A DNA stretch of 64,000 bases from BQOK01 sp048388525 (GCF_048388525.1 NZ_DBGCTQ010000035.1:22369-86368); one strand, 5' to 3'; shown: positions 8,924 through 18,480, counted from the stretch's first letter. Translations and numbers: made by a program. Notes: generated from the letters alone by a model not told the origin.

Positions 8924-9658
8924 TTGAGCGCAAGGATCCTGATGGTCGCCTCGGGGAAGGGCGGCACGGGCAAGAGCACCGTTTCGGTGCTGCTGGGCGG
9001 CAGGCTTGCCGCCGCGGGCAAAAAGGTGCTGCTCATTGAGCTGGATTCCGGCCTGCGCAGTGTGGACATTATCTCGGGCGTATACGGCAAGACGGTGTAC
9101 GACATCTCGGACGTGCTCTCGGGCCGGTGCGAGGGGGATAAGGCCGTGGTGGAGAGCCCGGTGTACAAAGGGCTCTCGGTGATCAGCGCCCCTTACGAGG
9201 GGGGCGAGGTGCGGCCCGAGGCGCTGCGCCGCCTGATCGGCAGGATGGCCCCGTATTTTGATTTTATCCTGGTGGATACCGCCGCCGGGCTGGGCGCGCC
9301 GTTCCAGGCGGCCCGCACGGTGAGCGATATGGCGCTGCTGGTGCTTACGCCCGACCCCGTGACCCTGCGCGACGGCCGCATTGCCGCCGACGAGCTGGTG
9401 AACGGCGGCTGCAAAAACGTGCGCCTGGTGGTAAACCGGGTGGGCCCGGCCAGCTTTGGGGGCGCCGTGCGCGATCTGGACGAGTGCATTGACACGGTGG
9501 CGGCCCAGCTGATCGCCGTGATTCCCGAGAGCGCCGAGATACAGCACAGCGCGGCCCAGGGCATGGCGCTGCCCGCCGGGTGCCTGGCGTTCAAAGCGCT
9601 GGATAACCTGGCCCGCCGCCTGCTGGGCGAGCAGCTTGCCCTGGCGGTGCGCTGGTAA
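8924..9658 (+). CDS. minD: MinD-like septum-site ATPase
   Basis: A ParA/MinD superfamily ATPase, expected to help place the division septum. The frame is open upstream, but the best start is TTG at 8924 after AGGAGG (8908-8913), giving 244 residues. The deviant Walker A motif SGKGGTGKST is at about residues 9-18, followed by switch regions ELDSGLRSVDII and ILVDTAAGLGAPF (Asp as in FILVDT). It is shorter than typical MinD (about 265) and no clear amphipathic MinD membrane-targeting helix is obvious at the C-terminus (LGEQLALAVRW is a candidate). minC and minE are not adjacent. Confidence 0.8.
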   Translation: MSARILMVASGKGGTGKSTVSVLLGGRLAAAGKKVLLIELDSGLRSVDIISGVYGKTVYDISDVLSGRCEGDKAVVESPVYKGLSVISAPYEGGEVRPEALRRLIGRMAPYFDFILVDTAAGLGAPFQAARTVSDMALLVLTPDPVTLRDGRIAADELVNGGCKNVRLVVNRVGPASFGGAVRDLDECIDTVAAQLIAVIPESAEIQHSAAQGMALPAGCLAFKALDNLARRLLGEQLALAVRW

Positions 9659-9717
9659 ACCGACCGAACACACAGAATGTCTGTTTTATTTTTGTACAGA
9701 GGGGGCTTTTCGTTAAA

Positions 9718-10122
9718 ATGAACATTGCTTTGATCGCCCATGACGCAAAGAAGGAATTGATGGTGCAGTTCTGTATTGCGTATTGCGGGGTGTTGAACCA
9801 GCACACACTGATTGCCACCGGGACCACCGGCAAGCTGGTGAGCGAGGCCACGGGCCTGCCCATCCAGTGCTTTTTGTCCGGCGTGCACGGGGGCGACCAG
9901 CAGATCGCGGCCCGCATTGCCTGCAACGAGATCGATCTGCTGCTGTTTTTCCGCGACCCCATAAGCGCCAAGCCCCACGAGCCCAACGAGATGAATCTGC
10001 TGCGGCTGTGCGACGTGCGCAACATCCCCATCGCCACCAACATTGCCACCGCCGAGGTGCTGATCCACGGCCTGGAGCGGGGCGATCTGGAATGGCGCAA
10101 CATTGTGAACCCGCAGAATTGA
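9718..10122 (+). CDS. mgsA: methylglyoxal synthase
   Basis: Converts dihydroxyacetone phosphate to methylglyoxal and phosphate, a bypass that relieves sugar-phosphate stress. The 134-residue protein shows IALIAHDAKKELMVQF at the N-terminus, the phosphate-binding GTTGKLV, and the catalytic aspartate motifs GGDQQIAARI and FFRDP followed by HEPNE. Length and motifs match the enzyme. It lies 59 bases after the minD-like gene and is followed by a strong terminator. Given the glycerol operon elsewhere in the window, a role in triose-phosphate overflow is plausible but inferred. Confidence 0.95.
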   Translation: MNIALIAHDAKKELMVQFCIAYCGVLNQHTLIATGTTGKLVSEATGLPIQCFLSGVHGGDQQIAARIACNEIDLLLFFRDPISAKPHEPNEMNLLRLCDVRNIPIATNIATAEVLIHGLERGDLEWRNIVNPQN

Positions 10123-10141
10123 CCGGGCCGCAGAGGTTAAA

Positions 10142-10190
10142 AGCATCCCCCCTTTTGTGCCTGCGCGAGCGGCCGCAAGGGGGGCTTTTT
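10142..10190 (+). terminator. terminator after mgsA
   Basis: A CCCCCCTTTTG arm pairs with CAAGGGGGG and is followed by CTTTTT. It ends the minD-mgsA transcript. Confidence 0.7.
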
Positions 10191-10300
10191 GCTGGCAGGC
10201 GCCTGCGGCGATGCATGCCGCGGGCCCGGGGCATGCATACTGATAAGGACACGGTGCGTTGGGCCGCCGCAGGCGCGGGGCCCGGGAGGGGAAGAAGGAT

Positions 10301-12241
10301 ATGAAGCAACAATTGGTCCGGGTGGCGCTGGCCGCACCCAGGGTGCACATTGCCGCGCCCGAAAAGAATGTGGACGAGATGCTGCGCCTCCTGCGCGGCT
10401 GCCTGGACGCCCAGGTGCTGCTGCTGCCGGAGCTGGCGGTGACGGGGTATACCTGCGGGGACCTGTTCCACCAGACCGCGCTGATCGACGCCGCCTGGCG
10501 CGAAACGCTGCGGCTGGCGCAGGGCGCCGCAGAGCTGGGCTTTGCGGGCCTTGTGGCGGTGGGGGTGCCCGTGCGGGCGCACGGGCGTTTGTTCAACTGC
10601 GCGGCGTACCTGTACGGCGGCGAGCCGGTGGCCCTGGTGCCCAAGACCTGCCTGCCCAACTACGCGGAATTTTACGAAAAGCGGTGGTTCGCCCCGGCCG
10701 GGGCCCGGCGGGCCGATACGCTTTTGCTGCCCGGGCCGCAGGGCAAACTGCTGGAGGTGCCCTTTGGCGAGGATCTGCTGCTGGCGGACCGGGAGGGCAC
10801 GGTGGTGATCGGGACCGACGTGTGCGAGGACCTGTGGGTGCCGGTGCCCCCCAGCAGCTACGCCTGCCTTGCGGGCGCGAACCTGATTTTGAACCCCTCG
10901 GCCAGCAACGAAACGGTGACCAAGGAGGAATACCGCCGCCAGCTGGTGACCGCCCAGGCGGCCCGGTGCTGCTGCGCCTATGCCTATGCCTCGGCAGGCC
11001 GCACCGAGAGCACCACCGACCTGGTGTTTTCGGGGCACGGCATGATCTGCGAGAACGGCACCATGCTGGCCGAGACCCTGTGGCCCGAGCCGGGCCAGGT
11101 GCTGCAGGCTGTGGTGGACCTGGAAAAAACCGGCGCAGAACGGGTGCTGCACAACTCGTTTTTGGAGCAGACGGGCGGCCCCGCCTGGCGCACCGTGCGG
11201 CTGGCGGGCAGCCTTGTGTGCCCGGCCCAGCAGGCGGCGCTGGCCCAGCGGCCGCTGGAACGGCTGCCCTTTGTGCCCGCCACCGAGGAGGGCCTGCGAA
11301 CCCGGTGCGCGGCGATTGCGCGCATCCAGGCCACGGGCCTTGCGCAGCGCATGGAAAAGGCGGGCTTCCGGCGGCTGGTGATCGGCGTTTCGGGCGGGCT
11401 GGACAGCACCCTCGCGCTGCTGGCGGCCCGGGACGCAATGGAGCAGCTGGGGCTGCCGGCGGCGGGCATTCTGGGGGTTTCGATGCCCTGCGTGGGCACC
11501 ACAAAGCGCACCCGGGGCAACGCGCAGGCCCTGGCGGAGCTGCTGGGCGCGGAGTACCGCGAGATCGACATCCGCGCCGCGGTGGAGCAGCATCTGCGGG
11601 ACCTGGGCCACGCCCCGGAGGTGTACGACGTGACCTTTGAGAATGCCCAGGCGCGGGAGCGCACCCAGCTGCTGATGGACCTGGCAAACCAGGAGAACGC
11701 ACTGGTGGTGGGCACGGGCGACCTTTCAGAGCTGGCCCTGGGCTGGTGCACCTACAACGGCGACCACATGAGCATGTATGGGGTGAACGCCTCGGTGCCA
11801 AAGACCCTGGTAAAGGCCCTGGTGGGCTGGCACGCAAAGCGCCTGGGGGAACAGAACCCACGGATACAGGCGGTGCTGCTGGACATTCTGGACACCCCCA
11901 TCAGCCCCGAGCTTTTGCCGGTGGGCGCGGACGGAGAGCTGGTGCAGCGGACCGAGGAGACCCTGGGCAAATACGACCTGCACGATTTTGCCCTGTATCA
12001 CATGCTGCGGGGCGGCTATGGCCCCGAGCGCATTTTTGAGATGGCGCGCCTTGCCTGGCCTGAGCTGGAGCCGGATTATATCAGGACCACCCTGACCACC
12101 TTTTACCGGCGCTTTTTCAGCCAGCAGTTCAAGCGCAGCTGCCTGCCGGACGGCCCCAAGGTGGGCTCGGTTTCGCTTTCGCCCCGGGGAGACTGGCGCA
12201 TGCCCAGCGACGCGGACCCGGCGGAGTTTTTAAAGTTTTGA
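10301..12241 (+). CDS. nadE: glutamine-dependent NAD+ synthase
   Basis: Makes NAD from deamido-NAD and ATP using ammonia from glutamine. The start is ATG 10301 after GGGGAAGAAGGAT; the product is 646 residues, the usual two-domain length. The N-terminal nitrilase-type glutaminase carries the Glu-Lys-Cys triad in LLPELAVTGY, PKTCLPNYAEFYEKRW and IGTDVCEDLW. The C-terminal synthetase carries the ATP-pyrophosphatase P-loop IGVSGGLDSTLAL. Later segments GTGDLSELALGW and YNGDHMSMYGVNA are typical of the family. It is a single gene bounded by terminators. Confidence 0.96.
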   Translation: MKQQLVRVALAAPRVHIAAPEKNVDEMLRLLRGCLDAQVLLLPELAVTGYTCGDLFHQTALIDAAWRETLRLAQGAAELGFAGLVAVGVPVRAHGRLFNCAAYLYGGEPVALVPKTCLPNYAEFYEKRWFAPAGARRADTLLLPGPQGKLLEVPFGEDLLLADREGTVVIGTDVCEDLWVPVPPSSYACLAGANLILNPSASNETVTKEEYRRQLVTAQAARCCCAYAYASAGRTESTTDLVFSGHGMICENGTMLAETLWPEPGQVLQAVVDLEKTGAERVLHNSFLEQTGGPAWRTVRLAGSLVCPAQQAALAQRPLERLPFVPATEEGLRTRCAAIARIQATGLAQRMEKAGFRRLVIGVSGGLDSTLALLAARDAMEQLGLPAAGILGVSMPCVGTTKRTRGNAQALAELLGAEYREIDIRAAVEQHLRDLGHAPEVYDVTFENAQARERTQLLMDLANQENALVVGTGDLSELALGWCTYNGDHMSMYGVNASVPKTLVKALVGWHAKRLGEQNPRIQAVLLDILDTPISPELLPVGADGELVQRTEETLGKYDLHDFALYHMLRGGYGPERIFEMARLAWPELEPDYIRTTLTTFYRRFFSQQFKRSCLPDGPKVGSVSLSPRGDWRMPSDADPAEFLKF

Positions 12242-12282
12242 CCTGGCGGCGGGCTGTGCCGCGCCGCCGCCCGAAACAGCCC

Positions 12283-12326
12283 AAAAAGGCCGGCCCCCGC
12301 CATGTGGCGGGGGCCGGCCTTTTTTA
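12283..12326. terminator. bidirectional terminator between nadE and azlD
   Basis: A near-perfect stem of about 19 bp (AAAAAGGCCGGCCCCCGCC against its complement) with A-run and T-run on either side, so it can serve the convergent nadE and azlCD transcripts. Confidence 0.85.
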
Positions 12327-12340
12327 ATGGGTTAAAAGAG

Positions 12341-12670
12341 TCAGAACAGGGGAAGGCGGATCAGCAGCATGTACACCGCCGTGCCGCCGAAGATGCTGAG
12401 CAGGGTGTTGTGCCGCCACAGATGCAGCGCGGCCACCACCGCCAGGGCCGCAAACTGGAACAGGCACTCGGCGCCGCCCGCGGCGGGCAGGCCCTTGAGG
12501 CAATATACCACCAGGATGGCTATGATGCCCGCGGGCAGCACCCCGCCGAGATATTTGACCGGCGCGGGCATGCCCCGCCTGCCGCCGAACACCGCAAAGG
12601 GCAACGCGCGGGTGAACAGGGTGACCCCCGCCGCAATGGCGACCACCAGCCAGGGATAAGATGGGTTCAT
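12341..12670 (-). CDS. azlD: AzlD-type branched-chain amino acid transport subunit
   Basis: The small partner of AzlC in branched-chain amino acid export. The start is ATG at 12670, overlapping the azlC stop (ATGA), giving 109 residues; the longer open frame upstream lies inside azlC. It has four hydrophobic segments and the family pattern GVTLFTRALPFAVFG then YLGGVLPAGIIAILVVYCL. Short length, topology and pairing with AzlC make the call secure. Confidence 0.88.
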   Translation of the reverse strand: MNPSYPWLVVAIAAGVTLFTRALPFAVFGGRRGMPAPVKYLGGVLPAGIIAILVVYCLKGLPAAGGAECLFQFAALAVVAALHLWRHNTLLSIFGGTAVYMLLIRLPLF

Positions 12671-13401
12671 TGGGCCCCCTCCTTTGCCTTTTGATTTTGT
12701 GCTTCCCGGCGCAGCACCACCGGCTTTGCCAGCAGCAGCACGGCCACTGCCACCGCCAGCGCCGGCAGCAAAAAGGCGTCCGGCCCGAGCCACAGCAGGA
12801 ACACCACACCGCTGGCAAGGCCCACCAGTGCCGGCAGATGGCTTTTGGAGCCGCGCCACTGTTCCAGAAAGATCACCAGGAACAGGGCCGTCATGGAGAA
12901 GTCGATGCCGGTAAAATCCAGCGGCAGGTTGCCGGCCAGCGCGCCCAGCAGGCTGCCCGCCACCCAGTAAAGCTGGTCCAGCAGCGCCACCAGGAACATG
13001 GCGTCCTGCTCGTTCACGCCGGCAGGGGGCTGCATGCCGCAGAGCACGGAATAGGTTTCGTCGGTGAGGGAAAAAACCATGTAGGGCTTGCGGCGGCCCA
13101 TGGCCTTGAACTTATCAATAAAGGAGAGGCCGTAGAACAGATGGCGGCTGTTGATAAACAGGCTCATGAGCGCCACCGTGGGCAGTGCCGCGCCCTGGGC
13201 GAGAAAGCCCACCAGCACGAATTGAAGGCTGCCCGCGTACACAAAGCCGCTGATGAGCAGCGCCCAAAGCGCGCCAAAGCCTGCCTGCTGCAGCAAAATG
13301 CCGAACGCGACCCCCAAAAAGATATATCCGAACATGACCGGCAGCGATTGCCGAAAAGCGTATTTCAGCGCCGGCCCAAAGCGTTTTTGCAATGGTATCA
13401 C
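12667..13401 (-). CDS. azlC: AzlC-type branched-chain amino acid permease
   Basis: The large subunit of the AzlCD exporter. 244 residues from a GTG at 13401; a TTG three codons downstream (13392) is an alternative because the GAGGTG ribosome-like element overlaps the GTG. Family motifs are clear: PVMFGYIFLGVAFGILLQ, SGFVYAGSLQFVLVGFL, and SLFINSRHLFYGLSF followed by SLTDETYSV. Several membrane helices span the protein. It is transcribed with azlD and read towards the shared terminator. Confidence 0.92.
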   Translation of the reverse strand: MIPLQKRFGPALKYAFRQSLPVMFGYIFLGVAFGILLQQAGFGALWALLISGFVYAGSLQFVLVGFLAQGAALPTVALMSLFINSRHLFYGLSFIDKFKAMGRRKPYMVFSLTDETYSVLCGMQPPAGVNEQDAMFLVALLDQLYWVAGSLLGALAGNLPLDFTGIDFSMTALFLVIFLEQWRGSKSHLPALVGLASGVVFLLWLGPDAFLLPALAVAVAVLLLAKPVVLRREAQNQKAKEGAQ

Positions 13402-13447
13402 CTCGATATGGCAATTATTATAGCATGGATTTCACCCCTTTAAAAGA

Positions 13448-13459
13448 GTGAAATTTCAC
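13448..13459. promoter_or_regulatory. palindromic operator-like site upstream of azlC
   Basis: A perfect 12-bp palindrome GTGAAATTTCAC sits about 50 bases before azlC. A related half-site, GGGGTGAAATCC on the azlC strand, lies between it and a TATAAT on the same strand (about 13416-13421). This is a likely repressor or activator site; the binding protein is unknown. Confidence 0.5.
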
Positions 13460-13542
13460 CTGCCGGGCCGCCCCCGCATACCCATGGGATAGGGGAACGG
13501 GCGCAAGACACGCCACAGCCCCGGAAAGGCAGGAAAAGCACT

Positions 13543-14115
13543 ATGAAAAAATGGAACGCAGCGCCCTCGGTATCCGGCCGCTGGGCCGTGGGGCGGGCGG
13601 GGGCCTACCTGTACGCCGCGGCGCAGCCGCTGGTGAACCGGTTTACCGCGGCACGGCTGGAGATCCTTCTGGAAGAGCCCCTGTGGCAACCGGGCGCGAA
13701 GCTTGTGCCGGGGCTTTTTGTGCGCAAGGACCCCACGGTCACCGTGAAAGCGGGCAGCGAGGAGTGCTATGTGATCGTGCAGATCAGCCAGAGCGACCCG
13801 GCGGCCTGGCAGGCGGCCGGGGTGGAGTACGGCTATTCGGATGGCACCCGTTTTGCGGCGGGCGTGCACCCGGGCTGGCAGCAGGTGCCCGGCGCGGCAA
13901 ATATGTGGTACCGCAGGGTGCCCAGCGCCCCGGCCGATCAGGTGTTCGGTATATTCGACCTGATCAGCGTGCCCGCCACCGCCACGGGGGAGGAGCTGGC
14001 CGCGGCCGCCGCCAACGAGATCACCATCTCGGCCTGGGCGGTGCAGGCGGACGGGGTGGCCGACCCCCGCCAGGCCGCGGAGCAGCTGGGCCTGCTGAGC
14101 GCAAAAGCAAACTGA
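13543..14115 (+). CDS. TasA/SipW-type secreted-matrix-like protein lacking a signal peptide
   Basis: 190 residues. The region after residue 20 follows the pattern of SipW-dependent TasA/camelysin-type proteins: AGAYLYAAAQPLVNRFTAA corresponds to the usual LAYFTD...NTFTVG junction, then KDPTVTVKAGSEECYVIVQI, and near the end ITISAWAVQADGV. What is missing is the hydrophobic signal helix that normally precedes the junction; here only a short polar N-terminus is present. No frameshift restores one upstream. A GGAAAAGCACT element precedes the ATG. It is alone between azlC (divergent) and a terminator. Either a decayed paralogue or a protein used in the cytoplasm. Confidence 0.5.
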   Translation: MKKWNAAPSVSGRWAVGRAGAYLYAAAQPLVNRFTAARLEILLEEPLWQPGAKLVPGLFVRKDPTVTVKAGSEECYVIVQISQSDPAAWQAAGVEYGYSDGTRFAAGVHPGWQQVPGAANMWYRRVPSAPADQVFGIFDLISVPATATGEELAAAAANEITISAWAVQADGVADPRQAAEQLGLLSAKAN

Positions 14116-14144
14116 ACGCACGGCGCCGGGCACAGCCCGGCCAA

Positions 14145-14187
14145 GAGCCCCGGGGGAACACCGCCCCCGGGGCCCCTGCTTTTTGCA
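14145..14187 (+). terminator. terminator after the TasA-like gene
   Basis: CCCCGGGGG pairs with CCCCCGGGG around an AACACCG loop, followed by CCCCTGCTTTTT. Confidence 0.65.
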
Positions 14188-14211
14188 CCGAGGGCGCCGG
14201 TGTGTTATACT
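14183..14211 (+). promoter_or_regulatory. promoter for the DUF2752 gene
   Basis: TTGCAC at 14183-14188, 17-base spacer, TATACT at 14206-14211, about 30 bases before the gene start. The -35 overlaps the T-run of the preceding terminator. Confidence 0.55.
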
Positions 14212-14240
14212 GAGAAAAATGCGAAAAAGGGGGTAAAGCG

Positions 14241-14621
14241 ATGGGGGGAACGGCGATTGACCGGCGGCGCCTGCGCACCGCCGCATTGGCGGCGCTGGCT
14301 GGCCTTTGCTATTACATTGAAACCCAAACCCTGGGCTTTACCCTGCAATGCCCCTTTCACCAGCTCACCGGCCTTTATTGCCCCGGCTGCGGGATCACCA
14401 CCGCCTGCATCGCCCTTTTGCGGGGCGACTGGGCGGGCGCCGCCGCGGCAAATTGGGGGCTCACCCTTGCGCTGCCGCTGCTGGCGCCTTTTTTTGGCTG
14501 GTGCCTGTGGCGCTGGCTGTGCCGAAAGCCGGTGAACGGGCGCTGGACCAATGCCGCCGCGCTGGCCTTTGTAGGGTGGTTTTTGGTGTGGGGAGTGCTG
14601 CGGAACGTGTTGCATTTATAA
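14241..14621 (+). CDS. DUF2752 membrane protein
   Basis: 126 residues with three hydrophobic segments. The diagnostic motif CPFHQLTGLYCPGCGITTA (about residues 37-55) with paired cysteines, followed by a membrane segment, is characteristic of DUF2752. The function of the family is unknown. An AAAAAGGGGG ribosome site precedes the ATG. The next gene has its own promoter. Confidence 0.8.
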   Translation: MGGTAIDRRRLRTAALAALAGLCYYIETQTLGFTLQCPFHQLTGLYCPGCGITTACIALLRGDWAGAAAANWGLTLALPLLAPFFGWCLWRWLCRKPVNGRWTNAAALAFVGWFLVWGVLRNVLHL

Positions 14622-14638
14622 CAAAGATATGGTAAAAT
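14610..14638 (+). promoter_or_regulatory. promoter for the DUF4234 gene
   Basis: TTGCAT at 14610-14615, 17-base spacer, TAAAAT at 14633-14638. The -35 overlaps the end of the DUF2752 gene. Confidence 0.6.
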
Positions 14639-14683
14639 TACGACAAATACAGGATTTTGTCCAAACATAAGGGGGAGAGAAAC

Positions 14684-15016
14684 ATGAACAAAAATATTGT
14701 GGTGTGCATTCTGCTGACCATCGTTACCTGCGGCATTTACGGCATCTATTGGTTCTGGTGCATCACCGAGACCGCCCGCACGGTGAACCCGGCCGAGTGG
14801 CAGGTGACCGGAGGTATGGCGATCCTGTTTTCCATCATCACCTGCGGCATTTACGGGATCTACTGGAACTACAAGATGGGCAAGGCGTTTATGGCCATCA
14901 ACGGCGGGGCCGACAACAGCGTTTTGTACCTGGTGCTGAGCCTGTTTGGGCTTACCATTGTGAACTACTGCCTGATCCAGAACGATATCAACAACGCGTT
15001 CCCCGTTGGCGCCTGA
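14684..15016 (+). CDS. DUF4234 small membrane protein
   Basis: 110 residues from the ATG at 14684, which follows AAGGGGGAGAGAAAC; an in-frame ATG nine codons upstream is less well placed. Two internally similar segments, TIVTCGIYGIYWFW and SIITCGIYGIYWNY, form membrane hairpins and are the DUF4234 hallmark. A third hydrophobic stretch lies near VLYLVLSLFGLTIVNYCL. The function is unknown. It is monocistronic, with its own promoter and terminator. Confidence 0.8.
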   Translation: MNKNIVVCILLTIVTCGIYGIYWFWCITETARTVNPAEWQVTGGMAILFSIITCGIYGIYWNYKMGKAFMAINGGADNSVLYLVLSLFGLTIVNYCLIQNDINNAFPVGA

Positions 15017-15032
15017 TCCGCAGCAGAATTTT

Positions 15033-15059
15033 AAGCCGCCCTGTACAGGGCGGCTTTTT
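15033..15059 (+). terminator. terminator after the DUF4234 gene
   Basis: AAGCCGCCCTG pairs with CAGGGCGGCTT, tight loop, T-run. Confidence 0.85.
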
Positions 15060-15070
15060 CAGCGCCCGCC

Positions 15071-15099
15071 TTGTATTCAGGGGCGAAAGTTGCTATAAT
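15071..15099 (+). promoter_or_regulatory. promoter for aspS
   Basis: TTGTAT at 15071-15076, 17-base spacer, TATAAT at 15094-15099. The leader to aspS is about 90 bases; no T-box consensus was seen in it. Confidence 0.6.
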
Positions 15100-15192
15100 A
15101 TGAGAGCTTATTGAAAAGGAAAGGGCCCCTGCCCGGCGGGGCAAAGCACTTGGGCAGCCGCGGGCCGAATACGCAAAGAGGAAGGATATAGC

Positions 15193-16977
<1,785 letters not shown>

Positions 16978-17027
16978 CAGCGCACCGCAAGGACGCATGT
17001 GAGCACAGACCAATTTAATGAAACAGA

Positions 17028-17062
17028 ACCGGCGGCCCGAACTTTCGGGCCGCCGGTTTTTG
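17028..17062. terminator. terminator between aspS and the RHH gene
   Basis: AACCGGCGGCCCGA pairs with TTCGGGCCGCCGGTT, three-base loop, T-run on the + strand. It ends aspS, and is close to the 3' end of the convergent RHH gene. Confidence 0.85.
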
Positions 17063-17067
17063 GCTGT

Positions 17068-17241
17068 TCAGGTTTCATCCTGCAAATTGTTTTCGCGCAG
17101 GTATTTGCGCAAGACAAGGTTTATAGTAGAAGAAAGAGAGCGGTCATCTTCCACAGATAAGCGCTGGAAAATTTTAATGATATCCGTGTCCAGCGTGATG
17201 CTTACTTTCTCTTTTAAAGGCTTTTCTTTGGCTGGTTTCAT
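17068..17241 (-). CDS. ribbon-helix-helix small DNA-binding protein
   Basis: A 57-residue product from the ATG at 17241 with a GAGGGATGTG ribosome site. The pattern EKVSITLDTDIIKIFQRLS followed by DDRSLSSTINLVLRKYLRE matches the Arc/MetJ ribbon-helix-helix fold: a beta strand with alternating polar residues, then two helices ending in RKYL. Proteins of this size are typically plasmid-type repressors or antitoxins. A divergent small ORF starts 105 bases away on the other strand, with an operator-like palindrome between them. It is AT-richer than aspS. Toxin-antitoxin status is unproven. Confidence 0.65.
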   Translation of the reverse strand: MKPAKEKPLKEKVSITLDTDIIKIFQRLSVEDDRSLSSTINLVLRKYLRENNLQDET

Positions 17242-17318
17242 GACATATCACATCCCTCAAATGTACAATAGCATATAAGGCGCATTTATATTGACAGATC
17301 GCTTATAATCTCCTAAAG

Positions 17319-17328
17319 TAGTATTTAC
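17319..17328. promoter_or_regulatory. operator-like inverted repeat between the RHH gene and the divergent ORF
   Basis: AGTA and TACT half-sites around a two-base centre, in the spacer shared by two divergent small genes. TTGACA at 17291-17296 lies just left of it on the + strand, without a well-spaced -10. A role in RHH autoregulation is inference. Confidence 0.3.
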
Positions 17329-17346
17329 TAAAAAGGGGATGATAAA

Positions 17347-17595
17347 GTGATTTGCTACAATTTGCTGTGTATCTTCAATAAGAAAAATACCTGCCAGCAG
17401 CCCGAAATACAGATCGACGAGTTTGGGGAGTGCATGCAGAAGGTCCGGGTGAAAGACGAAGAACAGGAAGTGCTTTTAACAGTGCGCCGGGAAATGCGCA
17501 GATATATGAACGGAGAAGAGGCTGCGGATGAGGCCGGCCTGGAGGATTGGAAAGCGGAAATGCTGCAAGAGTGGCGTGAGCGGAACCTTTACTGA
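17347..17595 (+). CDS. small hypothetical protein, divergent from the RHH gene
   Basis: An 82-residue ORF from GTG 17347 behind AAAAGGGGATGATAAA; an internal ATG at 17434 would give 53 residues. The protein is not recognised. It has a Cys-containing N-terminus and a charged helical C-terminus (EEQEVLLTVRREMRRYMNG, then acidic stretches and WRERNLY). Divergent placement beside a ribbon-helix-helix gene suggests a two-gene module, but no toxin fold can be recognised. Confidence 0.45.
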   Translation: MICYNLLCIFNKKNTCQQPEIQIDEFGECMQKVRVKDEEQEVLLTVRREMRRYMNGEEAADEAGLEDWKAEMLQEWRERNLY

Positions 17596-18202
17596 TTAGT
17601 TTCCGCTGCGCCTTGGTCGGCCTTGTTTCCTGCGCTTCGGGGATATTGCCCCTGTAACCCGGCCCATCCCCACCTGCGGCGGGGCCCCGCCCGGGCTCGC
17701 CGGGCTCAAGGCCCAGCGTTTGCGTTGCAAACCGCCCCTCGGCTTGCGCTTGCCCCATCCGTGGGCAAGCGTATTGCTCGCTTCCCAAACCAGCGCTGTG
17801 CGCTGCTTTGGGGCCCGCGCTCACAAACGCCGAACGTTCCAAGGGTAACATCCCCTCCGCGCCGCGTCTGGCTTATCCGTTTTGGCAGTGTGCCCACAAA
17901 GAGCATTTTGTGAAGGGCAAGCGCGCACCCCATCCGCGTGCCCTTGTGCACAAAGAGGTGTTCAAAATCGCTTTATACGCCTGCGGCGTACAAGATATTT
18001 TGTACACCTGTTTTTCGCTGCGGTGCACGCTGGAAAGAGCGAACGATAAGGTGATATGCCATTTAAAAACAAAGCTTTGCCCAATTGCACACCACCCGAC
18101 CCCCGCCGGCCAAAGAGCAGGAAAAGCGGCCAGGGAGCCAACCTCTCTGGCTGCTTTGACATGATGAAAAGACATATATAATTTAATAAAAGTAAAATAT
18201 AG
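17596..18202. other. structured non-coding block
   Basis: About 600 bases without a convincing gene on either strand. The first half is very G+C-rich with many short inverted repeats (GGCGGGGCCCCGCC near 17675, the repeated GCTTGCGCTTGCC / GGGCAAGCG theme at 17735-17770, and AACGCAAACGC / GCGTTTGCGTT elements). The second half is AT-richer, with GTACAAGATATTTTGTAC near 17987. No match to RNase P, SRP, tmRNA or tRNA signatures was recognised. Confidence 0.4.
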
Positions 18203-18230
18203 TTGACTTTTTGAAAAATATGCGTATACT
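18203..18230 (+). promoter_or_regulatory. promoter for the XRE regulator pair
   Basis: TTGACT at 18203-18208, 16-base spacer, TATACT at 18225-18230, about 26 bases before the gene start. Confidence 0.6.
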
Positions 18231-18255
18231 TAAAAGCAAGAGAGGAGGGGAGGCC

Positions 18256-18480
18256 GTGAGCCGCAATTTATCGCTGAAAAGCGCCCGGGCGGCGCGGGAC
18301 ATGACCCAAAAGGATCTGGCCGAGGCGGTGGGGGTGAGCCGCCAGACCATCAACGCCATTGAAAAGGGCGAGTATAACCCCACCATCAACCTGTGCCGGG
18401 CCATCTGCCGGGCGCTGGGGAAAACCCTGGACGAGCTGTTTTGGGAGGAGGAAACGACGAATGAAAAAACGGAAAAATAA
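18256..18480 (+). CDS. XRE-family HTH transcriptional regulator
   Basis: A 74-residue single-domain regulator from the GTG at 18256 behind AGGAGGGGAGGCC. The helix-turn-helix is clear: ARDMTQKDLAEAVGVSRQTI then NAIEKGEYNPTINLCRAICRAL. C-terminal KTLDELFWEEE is typical of the short DNA-binding regulators paired with small membrane proteins in Firmicutes. It overlaps the start of the following membrane protein gene by 20 bases, so the two are co-translated. It probably autoregulates the pair. Confidence 0.85.
   Translation: MSRNLSLKSARAARDMTQKDLAEAVGVSRQTINAIEKGEYNPTINLCRAICRALGKTLDELFWEEETTNEKTEK

Noticed and set aside
17375..17851. 158-codon minus-strand frame over the non-coding block
   Set aside because: It covers the small + strand gene in antisense and the low-complexity GC-rich block; no family features and no ribosome site.
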